Shown here piece after piece: positions 7,971 to 13,567 of a stretch of 13,656 nucleotides of DNA. The stretch's first letter is position 1, and each line of letters starts with the position of its first letter. The DNA comes from Candidatus Methanofilum arcanum. Its GTDB lineage: Archaea > Halobacteriota > Methanomicrobia > Methanomicrobiales > Methanospirillaceae. The notes under the pieces are model-generated. The model did not search any database, was not told the origin of the DNA, and saw only the letters and a list, made by a program, of their open reading frames with translations. The DNA lies in NCBI GenBank assembly GCA_031285085.1, contig JAITWW010000132.1:1-13656 (forward strand). Reading direction: 5' to 3'. Both the position numbers and the translations under genes were made by a program.

Positions 7971-7990
7971 GAAAATAAAAAAAGAAAAAA
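7971..7990 (-). terminator. T-run terminator after the presenilin-like protease
   Basis: Reading the minus strand from 7990 to 7971, about 95 nt past the protease stop, gives T6-C-T7-A-T4-C. Such oligo-T tracts terminate archaeal transcription without a hairpin. The rest of the roughly 200-nt gap (7886-8084) is AT-rich, and I see no gene in it. Confidence 0.55.
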
Positions 7991-8084
7991 ATGAGATTAT
8001 TAACAGAAACAAAGAGAGATAAACAATTTTAAAAAAGAATTCTCGTTTTGAAAAAGATGAAAATGTACGATTTTGAATGATATC

Positions 8085-9092
8085 TCAAAAGATATATATG
8101 AGTATCATTCCAATAAGAAAACCAATAATTGCTCCACCATTTAGGGGAGGAAGGCCTGCATGGGCTGATCCTCTCTGTACAAAAAACATCAAAAAACATA
8201 ATCCAATCAAAGAGCCAATAAGGGTCGTTAAACTACACAAACTAAATATACCAACTCCTCCACCTGGAACAAATACCGCAGCAGATACAACAAGTACCGT
8301 TGGCATGATGAGGTCCCCAAGCCCCATAAGGTAAGCAGCGCGATCATGTGTATGCGTTGATTCATTTGATGAATTATCTGTGGCGAGATGCGATGTTGGG
8401 GATGAAAAAGTATCTCCTATTTCATCATCTTTTGTTTTGATGGATTCAAACTTTTCTTTTATAAAGGAATAACTCCGTTTTTTTGGAACAATAACCATAA
8501 TCGGAATTTTTTGCTGCATAACAGTATCTGCAAGGGTAAGCATGTGTTTTGTTCGGTATACGGAGATGGCATCATAGACTGCAAGGATGACAAGAAGAAG
8601 AATGACGGGAAGTGGTTCAAGTGAGATACCAAAGATCGATGCAATGCCGCCAGCAAGCAAGACGCCAAGCACATCAATAACATACCATTCAGGAAAACGA
8701 AAGAGCAGTACTGTTGCAAATCCTGCTAACACCGTTCCAAGAACCGTAACAAAAAAGAGAGAGAGATCAAAAAAGGTGAGAATTGCTGAAAAAACATAGA
8801 TATATGATAGAAACAGACTTGCCAGTATGATAAGGCGAATAATGGACTGTAACCTATAACGAATGAGAAAAAGAAGGATCCCAGTAAAGAAAAGCAGCAT
8901 TACAATAAAAAAAACGGAGTTTGTAAGAGAAGAAGAGTCTTCAAACGCTACAAAGCCTGCATCTATCATTGGTGTTGCAAGAAAAACAGCAAGCACTGCA
9001 GTTGCAAAGAGTAAAAATGGCATAGCAAAAAGTGGTATCAATGAAGGGAGAGAAGATAAGACTGATTTTGAGAGAGAACTTGATGAACGCAT
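8085..9092 (-). CDS. Presenilin-like A22 family intramembrane aspartyl protease
   Basis: Archaeal presenilin/signal-peptide-peptidase homologue, predicted to cut membrane-spanning substrates inside the bilayer. From the ATG at 9092 it has 335 residues. There are about nine helices. The two catalytic aspartates are in AVYDAIS (Asp174) and GLGD (257-260, Asp260), the canonical YD and GxGD pair. They are separated by a hydrophilic loop of about 50 residues (195-252) rich in Ser/Thr/Asp, as in the family. The third element, PAL in presenilins, reads AGLPPLNGG (312-320). The N-terminus is a short Ser-rich cytoplasmic stretch. A TTG at 9101 could add three residues, but the ATG is preferred. It is divergent from the small coiled-coil gene at 9146 with a 53-nt gap holding a shared AT box. 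Substrates are unknown. Confidence 0.9.
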   Translation of the reverse strand: MRSSSSLSKSVLSSLPSLIPLFAMPFLLFATAVLAVFLATPMIDAGFVAFEDSSSLTNSVFFIVMLLFFTGILLFLIRYRLQSIIRLIILASLFLSYIYVFSAILTFFDLSLFFVTVLGTVLAGFATVLLFRFPEWYVIDVLGVLLAGGIASIFGISLEPLPVILLLVILAVYDAISVYRTKHMLTLADTVMQQKIPIMVIVPKKRSYSFIKEKFESIKTKDDEIGDTFSSPTSHLATDNSSNESTHTHDRAAYLMGLGDLIMPTVLVVSAAVFVPGGGVGIFSLCSLTTLIGSLIGLCFLMFFVQRGSAHAGLPPLNGGAIIGFLIGMILIYIF

Positions 9093-9118
9093 ATTGATCA
9101 AACCTATACGGCAACCCC

Positions 9119-9126
9119 ATATATTT
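9119..9126. promoter_or_regulatory. Shared AT box in divergent promoter
   Basis: The only good TATA-like element between the divergent starts at 9092 and 9146 is ATATATTT (AAATATAT on the other strand). Its centre is about 24 nt before the rightward ATG and about 30 nt before the leftward ATG, so the same element could drive both genes with very short or no leaders. No clear Shine-Dalgarno is seen on either side. Confidence 0.4.
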
Positions 9127-9145
9127 GTTATGAGTATCTAAATAC

Positions 9146-9460
9146 ATGAAGATCCCACCTCTTCTTCCAGAGTCTATAACCAGCATTGTTGCAGTGTGTG
9201 CAGCAGGAATTCTCGCATCAAAACTCAATATCAACATCTTTGCGCAGATAAGCTTCACCATCTTGATCGTAGCACTATGCCTACTCATGATCAGAACACA
9301 TCTGCGTATGCAGGCACTGCATGAACAGCTCATCATCAAAGAACGCATGATGAGGTTTGCATTTGATGATTTTGCGAGAAAAATGGAAAAGCGTCAGGAT
9401 GAGTCATTGCGACAGCTCTCTGATACCCTTGAAGAACGAAGCAAAAGAATGTACAGATGA
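9146..9460 (+). CDS. Small membrane protein with C-terminal coiled coil, unrecognised family
   Basis: Not recognised by family. The protein has 104 residues: two hydrophobic helices (about 10-26, ITSIVAVCAAGILA, and 33-49, AQISFTILIVALCLLMI) joined by a short KLNIN turn, then a highly charged helical region (50-103) with heptad-like spacing (MQALHEQLIIKERMM, FARKMEKRQDESLRQLSDTLEERSKR) that probably forms a cytoplasmic coiled coil. The start at 9146 is the first ATG and has a TATA-like box about 24 nt upstream. The gene diverges from the presenilin-like protease. A decayed second copy lies at 10607-10893. Because the duplicated unit carries this gene directly before the EMC6-like gene start, the two were probably ancestral neighbours. 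A role in membrane-protein handling is a guess from context. Confidence 0.75.
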   Translation: MKIPPLLPESITSIVAVCAAGILASKLNINIFAQISFTILIVALCLLMIRTHLRMQALHEQLIIKERMMRFAFDDFARKMEKRQDESLRQLSDTLEERSKRMYR

Positions 9461-9711
9461 GGTGCGAAGGCCGTAAAGGAATGATACATAAAGAAGGTCT
9501 TGGCTCAATCATCTGTAAGGTGCATAAATCTTAGCATACAAATAGATTAAGAGCTAAATCTCATAACAAAAAAAACTTCATACTGCGGGATGTGATACGA
9601 AAGCCAAATCCATGACTTCACCCACTGAGCCTGCACAGGATACGAAGTTCACGAAGGCCATACAACCAAGTGAGGAAACAAATCCAGTAGAGCTGACTGA
9701 ACAAATAGAAC
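9168..9711 (+). repeat. Large direct repeat, copy A
   Basis: This segment aligns colinearly with 10607-11145 at an identity I judge by eye to be near 85%, with small indels. The match starts at CAGAGTC-T/C-ATAAC and ends near the GAACT/GAACA codons. It contains most of the small coiled-coil gene, the spacer with the CATCTGTAAGGT-CATAAA stretch, and the first roughly 50 codons of the EMC6-like gene. Confidence 0.92.
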
Positions 9712-9718
9712 AAATAAA
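9563..9718 (+). pseudogene. Truncated 5' remnant of the EMC6-like gene (copy A)
   Basis: Counterpart of the first part of the intact gene at 10996. The start codon is ATA here (9563-9565) instead of ATG. The next stretch is two bases shorter than in copy B, shifting the frame so that it hits a stop. Similarity ends near 9711, before any membrane helix, where the foreign insert begins. An internal ATG at 9612 (MTSPTEPAQ, in both copies) stays open to 9809 and crosses the junction into unrelated sequence, giving a possible 65-residue product that overlaps the VOC gene start. I regard it as dead. Confidence 0.75.
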
Positions 9719-9768
9719 AGCCCCACCAAGCGGAACAGGTGAATCGCCTTATTTTGCTGGTAGGGGCT
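9719..9768 (+). repeat. Imperfect hairpin at left edge of insert
   Basis: AGCCCC-ACCA-A-GC (9719-9731) pairs with GC-TGGT-A-GGGGCT (9756-9768): 12 base pairs with two single-base bulges around a 24-nt loop. It begins within ten bases of the end of direct repeat copy A and lies just before the VOC gene. Confidence 0.55.
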
Positions 9769-9790
9769 CAATAATAAAGAGGACCCTCTC

Positions 9791-10273
9791 ATGCAGAAAA
9801 TCGTCCTGAACCTGTGGTACGACACCCAGGCCGAGGAGGCCGCCCATTTTTACGTCTCCCTGTTCCACAATTCCTTTCTCAAGCGCATCACCCGCCATGG
9901 GGCGTCCAGCGCGGCTGCCTCCAGCATACCCGAGGGCTCGGTGCTGTCGGTGGAATTCGTCCTGGACGGGCAGGAGTACATCGCTATCAACGGCGGCTCG
10001 TTCTTCAAATTAACCCCCGCCACCTCGCTGATGGTGAGTTGCGATACCCAGGAGGAGATCAACCGTCTGTGGGACGCCTTCATGGAAAAGGGCCAGCCCC
10101 TCAATTGCGGCTGGCTCACCGACAGATTCGGTCTCTCCTGGCAAATTGTGCCCACGGAGCTGAACAACATGCTGGCCGACCCGGACCCGGCCAAGGTGGA
10201 GCGGGTCTACGACGCAATGTTTCAGATGCAGAAGCTGGACCTTGCTGCGCTGGAGGCCGCCTACCACGGCTGA
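9791..10273 (+). CDS. VOC/PhnB-like protein (3-demethylubiquinone-methyltransferase-like fold), GC-rich, probably acquired
   Basis: Vicinal-oxygen-chelate superfamily protein of the PhnB / '3-dmu-9_3-mt' type; the exact activity is unknown and the family name does not imply methyltransferase function. The 160-residue length is normal. Family features: LNLWYDTQAEEAAHFYVSLF near the N-terminus, EGSVLSVEFVLDGQEYIAINGG (about 47-68), SLMVSCDTQEEINRLWDAF (about 78-96), CGWLTDRFGLSWQIVP (about 106-121) and a C-terminal V-x-AMFQMQKLDLAALEAAY helix. The ATG at 9791 follows AGAGGA at 9779-9784, a good ribosome site. Unlike every neighbour it is GC-rich, full of GCC, CTG, CGC and GGC codons, pointing to recent transfer, probably from a bacterium. 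It sits between two copies of a direct repeat and two hairpins, with no obvious archaeal TATA box. It appears intact. Confidence 0.88.
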   Translation: MQKIVLNLWYDTQAEEAAHFYVSLFHNSFLKRITRHGASSAAASSIPEGSVLSVEFVLDGQEYIAINGGSFFKLTPATSLMVSCDTQEEINRLWDAFMEKGQPLNCGWLTDRFGLSWQIVPTELNNMLADPDPAKVERVYDAMFQMQKLDLAALEAAYHG

Positions 10274-10606
10274 TTGACAAATGAGGCCTCCCGGTGGCAA
10301 AACAAAATATTCTCGCCTTGGGAGCATCACGAGTTTTGGGGTAGAGCCAATGGAAATCATTGTTGTTCTCATGCAGCATATTTTCCGACTGATGTGCTAC
10401 CATGAAGATATGAGTAGAAGGGCTCATTATTTTGGTTCTCGTATCAATTACATAGTTCGAATCTTTCAAAAAACAAAACATTCTCTATTTTCTTTCCCCA
10501 GAAAATGTGATACACCCTCTCGCCTTTCAGCTGATGACGAGGACAGGGAGGTGGCGAATCCAACTCAATTCAAAAGCAAAGAGTCTTCTGAGAGGGATAC
10601 GCCAAA
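10274..10606. other. Gene-free right part of the insert
   Basis: About 333 nt between the VOC stop and direct repeat copy B. GC content falls back to the host level within about 50 nt. Frames are open on both strands (plus 10281-10691, minus 10116-10481), but neither has a recognisable product, a ribosome site or codon use like its neighbours, and each runs into a flanking feature. I find no match to other sequence in the window. It may be old flanking DNA or the remnant of a lost gene. Confidence 0.5.
10286..10325 (+). repeat. Imperfect hairpin after the VOC gene
   Basis: CTCCC (10288-10292) pairs with GGGAG (10320-10324) and GGC (10296-10298) with GCC (10315-10317), with G-T wobbles between and a 16-nt AT-rich loop. 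It lies 13 nt past the VOC stop and may be that gene's imported terminator, though no long T-run follows. Confidence 0.45.
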
Positions 10607-10893
10607 CAGAGTCCATAACTGGTATTGTTGCAGTATGTGCAGCAGGGATTCTCGCACCAAAACTCAATATCAACATCTTTGCAAAGACTAAGCCTCACCA
10701 GTGATCGTACACTATGCCTCCTCATGATCAGAACACATCTGCGTATGCAGGCACTGCATGAACAGCTCATCATCAAAGAACGCATGATGAAGTTTGCATT
10801 TGATGACTGCGAGAAAAATAGAGAAACGTCAGGATGAATCATTGCAACAGCTCTCTGATGCCTGAAAAACAAAGCAGAAGAATGTACAGATGA
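10607..10893 (+). pseudogene. Decayed second copy of the small coiled-coil membrane gene
   Basis: Matches 9168-9460 but lacks the start codon and the first seven codons. It also carries several frame-breaking changes: around 10685-10715 (an added base plus losses, producing an in-frame TGA), near 10804 (two bases shorter than copy A) and near 10858 (two bases shorter). The DNA encoding MIRTHLRMQALHEQLIIKER is almost unchanged. The original stop codon is still visible at 10891-10893. It is not expected to make the full protein. Confidence 0.85.
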
Positions 10894-11145
10894 AGTGCAA
10901 AGCCCGTAAAAACATGATAGATAAAGCAAGCCTTGGCGCAATCATCTGTAAGGTACATAAACCTTACCATACAAATATGTAAAGAACTGAATCTCATGAC
11001 AAAAAAAAAATATAATAGTGTGAGACGTGATGCGAAAGCCAAATCCATGACTTCACCCACTGAACCTGCACAGAATATCGAGCTCACAGAGGCCATACAA
11101 CCAAGTGAGGAAACGAGTCCAATAGAGCTAACTGAACTAACAGAA
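10607..11145 (+). repeat. Large direct repeat, copy B
   Basis: Second copy of the segment at 9168-9711, offset by about 1.435 kb. It holds a broken coiled-coil gene, the common spacer, and the start of the intact EMC6-like gene. Similarity stops inside that gene at about codon 50, after which the EMC6-like gene continues with sequence absent from copy A. Confidence 0.92.
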
Positions 11146-11550
11146 CTGGATATCAGTTCAAAAGAAAAAAAAGCTGCACAAGAAGCTGAAAAGAAAAAGG
11201 ACGAATATTTCCTCATTCTCAAACGAACCTTTATTGCCATCGGTGCAGGTGTTCTTGCAGGGCTCATTTGTTTTTACTTTGAAAAAGGTTTCATTGGAAC
11301 TCAGGGGTCATCTGACTTTGCATTCCTTTCTATTTTAATTATGATCGCCAGCATTTTCATGCAAAAACACATTTTTATGTTGCTTCGTATTGATTACACG
11401 ACACTTCAAAAGAAAGACTGGGTGTATCAAGGATTCATGACATTTGGTTTTTGGCTCATAACCTGGACAATGTTCTTGTCAGGTACATTTCAGGAAAGTG
11501 CCCTTGAGACCGCTATCAATGCGACGGCAAGTATCATGACGGTACCATAA
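10996..11550 (+). CDS. EMC6-like small membrane protein
   Basis: Resembles the archaeal EMC6-like family, related to a subunit of the eukaryotic ER membrane protein complex that inserts tail-anchored and multi-pass proteins; function in archaea is inferred. It has 184 residues. The N-terminal 70 are hydrophilic, with Ser/Thr/Glu and then a Lys/Glu/Ala helix (SSKEKKAAQEAEKKKDEY, 54-71). Three helices follow: about 76-95 (FIAIGAGVLAGLICFYF), 108-130 (ending QKHIFMLLR) and 145-163 (QGFMTFGFWLITWTMFL). The stretch QKHIFMLLRID..DW.YQGFMTF..W.I.WT is the family-like core. ATG 10996 is chosen because the longer frame (10933) runs back into the spacer shared with copy A. CATACAAATATG about 20 nt upstream may be the TATA box. 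The first 50 codons lie in direct repeat copy B. ABCE1 follows after 48 nt. Confidence 0.72.
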   Translation: MTKKKYNSVRRDAKAKSMTSPTEPAQNIELTEAIQPSEETSPIELTELTELDISSKEKKAAQEAEKKKDEYFLILKRTFIAIGAGVLAGLICFYFEKGFIGTQGSSDFAFLSILIMIASIFMQKHIFMLLRIDYTTLQKKDWVYQGFMTFGFWLITWTMFLSGTFQESALETAINATASIMTVP

Positions 11551-11598
11551 CCGTCAATAACCCTCCTATTTACGAAGATCTATTATTTTGGAGAATAT

Positions 11599-13371
11599 AT
11601 GCGAATTGCTGTTGTTCATCGAGAAAAATGTAACTCCCGCAAATGTGGAACAGAGTGTATTATCTATTGTCCACGCGTTCGAACAGGAGACGAGACCGTC
11701 ATCCTTGACGAAGAAAAAAAGGCTTTTATCTCAGAAGAGATGTGTGTTGGGTGTGGAATTTGCATCAAAAAATGCCCATTTGAAGCAATAGATATTATTT
11801 CACTCCCAGAAGAATTAGAGTATCCAACACACCGATACGGGCCAAATAGCTTTGTACTGTATGGAATAGCAGTTCCTGTCGAAGGAAAAGTAACAGGAAT
11901 TCTCGGAGCAAATGGAATTGGAAAGTCTACAAGTGTGCAAATTCTCTCAGGGAATCTGATTCCAAACCTTGGTATCTTTGATGAGGTAGCAGACTGGGAA
12001 CAGATAATGAAGAGGTACACAGGTACGGAACTCTATGATTATCTCAAAGATGTCTCTGCAAATGCCATTAAGGTTTCAATAAAGCCTCAAAATATTGATT
12101 TTATTCCAAAAGTGTTTAAAGGGCAGGTCATCGATCTCTTAAAAACAACAGATGAGAGAGGAAAACTTGCAGACTATATTGAGAAGCTTTCACTTGGAAC
12201 TATCCTGAATCGTGAGATTGATACCCTGTCCGGAGGTGAGCTGCAGCGCATTGCCCTTACGGCAGCACTTGCACGAAAAGCAGATTTTTACTTCCTTGAT
12301 GAGATCACGCCATTTTTAGATATTCATCAGCGAATGGCAGCAGCAGCGGTTATTCGAGAGCTTGCAGAAGAGAAGCCCATTGTAATTGTAGAGCATGACC
12401 TTGCTATCCTGGATATGCTTGCTGATACCGTGCATATTGCATATGGAAAGCCATCTGTGTTTGGTATCATTACCAGACCAAAAGGGGTACGGGTCGGGAT
12501 TAATCAATATCTTGAGGGATTTCTTGTTGAGGAGAATGTCAGGTTCAGAGATTACTCTGTTACATTTGATATTAAGGTTCACGAGAGTACAAAGGTTCAC
12601 AATGAACTCATCTCCATCCCTGAAATGAAGAAAACATTTCCAGCATTTACACTTGAAGTTGCAGGTGGAAGTATCAAAGCAGGGGAAGTCATTGGCATTG
12701 TTGGAGCAAATGGAATTGGAAAATCAACCCTTGCAAAGCTGCTTGCAGGGGTAGAAAAACCAGACTCTGGGGAGATGGAAACAAGTGTAAAGGTTGCATA
12801 TAAGCCTCAGTATGTAAAAGGAGATACATCAGATACGGTTGAGTTTCATCTGCGCCAGATTACGAACCGATTTGATTCACCAAGGTATATGCATGATATC
12901 ATTGAGCCGCTGTCACTGACCTCGATCTTACAAAACCCCATCAATACACTTTCAGGAGGAGAACTGCAACGAGTTGCGATCGCATCATGTCTCTCACAAA
13001 ATGCAGATTTATACATTCTTGATGAGCCAAGTGCACACCTTGATGTAGAACAGCGTGTGAAGTTAACAAAGATCTTCCAGCAGCATGTTGAAGGGCGTGA
13101 GGCATCAATTCTCGTTATTGATCATGATATCTATGTCATTGATATGATTAGTGAACGGCTTTTCGTATTTGATGGCGTGCCAGGTCAGTTTGGTACAGCA
13201 AAAGGTCCATTTAGGATGCGGGAAGGTATGAACCGATTTTTGTCAGATCTTGATGTAACATTTCGGCGTGATAAAAGTGGACGTCCTCGGATTAATAAGC
13301 CGGGTTCATATCTGGATCGAGACCAGAAATCTTCAGGTGAGTATTATTATCAGAAGATGGATAATGAATAA
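11599..13371 (+). CDS. ABCE1 (RNase L inhibitor homologue), ribosome recycling ATPase
   Basis: Splits ribosomes after termination, together with aRF1/aPelota, in the cytoplasm. The 590-residue length is typical. An N-terminal 2x[4Fe-4S] domain has Cys at 11, 16, 20, 24 and at 49, 52, 55, 59 (CGTECIIYCP; CVGCGICIKKCP). NBD1: Walker A GANGIGKST (103-111), Q-loop Gln164, signature LSGGELQR (210-217), Walker B ending DE (234-235), His266. NBD2: Walker A GANGIGKST (369-377), Gln404, signature LSGGELQR (451-458), DE (475-476), His509. After NBD1's Walker B the D-loop region reads DEITPFLD rather than the DEPS-x-LD seen in NBD2, a variant I associate with some euryarchaea. The C-terminal tail is basic then polar. 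GGAG (11590-11593) lies five bases before the ATG. The gene follows the EMC6-like gene on the same strand by 48 nt and may share its transcript. Confidence 0.96.
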   Translation: MRIAVVHREKCNSRKCGTECIIYCPRVRTGDETVILDEEKKAFISEEMCVGCGICIKKCPFEAIDIISLPEELEYPTHRYGPNSFVLYGIAVPVEGKVTGILGANGIGKSTSVQILSGNLIPNLGIFDEVADWEQIMKRYTGTELYDYLKDVSANAIKVSIKPQNIDFIPKVFKGQVIDLLKTTDERGKLADYIEKLSLGTILNREIDTLSGGELQRIALTAALARKADFYFLDEITPFLDIHQRMAAAAVIRELAEEKPIVIVEHDLAILDMLADTVHIAYGKPSVFGIITRPKGVRVGINQYLEGFLVEENVRFRDYSVTFDIKVHESTKVHNELISIPEMKKTFPAFTLEVAGGSIKAGEVIGIVGANGIGKSTLAKLLAGVEKPDSGEMETSVKVAYKPQYVKGDTSDTVEFHLRQITNRFDSPRYMHDIIEPLSLTSILQNPINTLSGGELQRVAIASCLSQNADLYILDEPSAHLDVEQRVKLTKIFQQHVEGREASILVIDHDIYVIDMISERLFVFDGVPGQFGTAKGPFRMREGMNRFLSDLDVTFRRDKSGRPRINKPGSYLDRDQKSSGEYYYQKMDNE

Positions 13372-13408
13372 TTTTTTCGGGAGAAATTTTTCGCAAACAA
13401 TTTTTTGC
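13372..13408 (+). terminator. T-run terminator after ABCE1
   Basis: Three T-tracts (13372-13377, 13387-13391, 13401-13406) begin directly at the ABCE1 stop, fitting an archaeal oligo-T terminator. The last tract belongs to a near-perfect AT palindrome at 13398-13418 (CAAT6GC then A7TTG). Confidence 0.65.
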
Positions 13409-13424
13409 AAAAAAATTGAGTAAA

Positions 13425-13470
13425 AACCCTCCAGGTGTGCTCCCGTTGGTCACACACCTGTCAAAGGGTT
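13425..13470 (+). repeat. Strong hairpin, 14 bp in two arms
   Basis: AACCCT (13425-13430) pairs with AGGGTT (13465-13470), and CAGGTGTG (13432-13439) pairs with CACACCTG (13453-13460). The small internal loop is asymmetric (one base against four) and the apical loop has 13 nt. It lies past the ABCE1 T-runs, so it is not an obvious part of that terminator. Confidence 0.65.
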
Positions 13471-13567
13471 GTTCGGGGATTTTTGGTTCGATGTCACACG
13501 GTTACCTTGTCTACTCCGATGTCCCAGGGTTGTTCCACAAATCAGATGGTTGTTCGGGGGATTTGTG
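13467..13567 (+). repeat. Short dispersed motif GGTTGTTC(GGGG) and second hairpin
   Basis: GGTTGTTC occurs at 13467, 13528 and 13548; the first and third continue as CGGGGATTT or CGGGGGATTT, and a related TGTTCGGG lies at about 13566. CACAAATC (13536-13543) pairs with GATTTGTG (13560-13567) around the third motif copy, exposing GGTTGTTCGGGG in its loop. The block 13372-13656 has no convincing gene; the 70-codon frame at 13435-13647 overlaps these structures and looks spurious. Confidence 0.5.

Noticed and set aside
8863..9141. Plus-strand frame of 92 codons inside the presenilin-like protease
   Set aside because: Lys/Arg/Ser-rich shadow frame opposite a hydrophobic coding region; no ribosome site, and it overlaps conserved coding sequence.
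9814..10284. Second long frame overlapping the VOC gene
   Set aside because: A typical shadow frame of GC-rich DNA, rich in Arg/Gly/Pro/His; the frame at 9791 matches the VOC family throughout.
9719..10325. Integron gene cassette with attC site
   Set aside because: No GTTRRRY/RYYYAAC core pair is seen at either hairpin and there is no integrase. The hairpins are described without this label.
10116..10481. Minus-strand frame of 121 codons overlapping the VOC gene 3' end
   Set aside because: Its C-terminal half is the antisense shadow of the VOC gene. The N-terminal half (10290-10481) has mildly protein-like composition but no recognisable motif, so it is not called.
10281..10691. Plus-strand frame of 136 codons running from the insert into direct repeat copy B
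   Set aside because: It starts just after the VOC stop without a ribosome site, changes base composition along its length, and its last part is the decayed coiled-coil gene read out of frame. No family pattern is visible.
11599..13371. Defective first ATPase site in ABCE1 because DEPS is replaced by DEIT
   Set aside because: The Walker A, Walker B, signature and H-loop residues are all present. I recall DEITPxLD in other euryarchaeal ABCE1 proteins, so it is probably clade-typical.
13484..13500. tRNA T-loop-like GGTTCGA
   Set aside because: Neighbouring bases do not form a T-stem, and no acceptor, anticodon or D arm can be drawn around it. The same applies to the AGTTCGAATC at about 10454-10463.
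13467..13567. CRISPR-like array at the right edge
   Set aside because: The GGTTGTTC copies are spaced 61 and 20 nt apart, are only 8-16 nt long and do not alternate with uniform spacers. No cas genes are in view.
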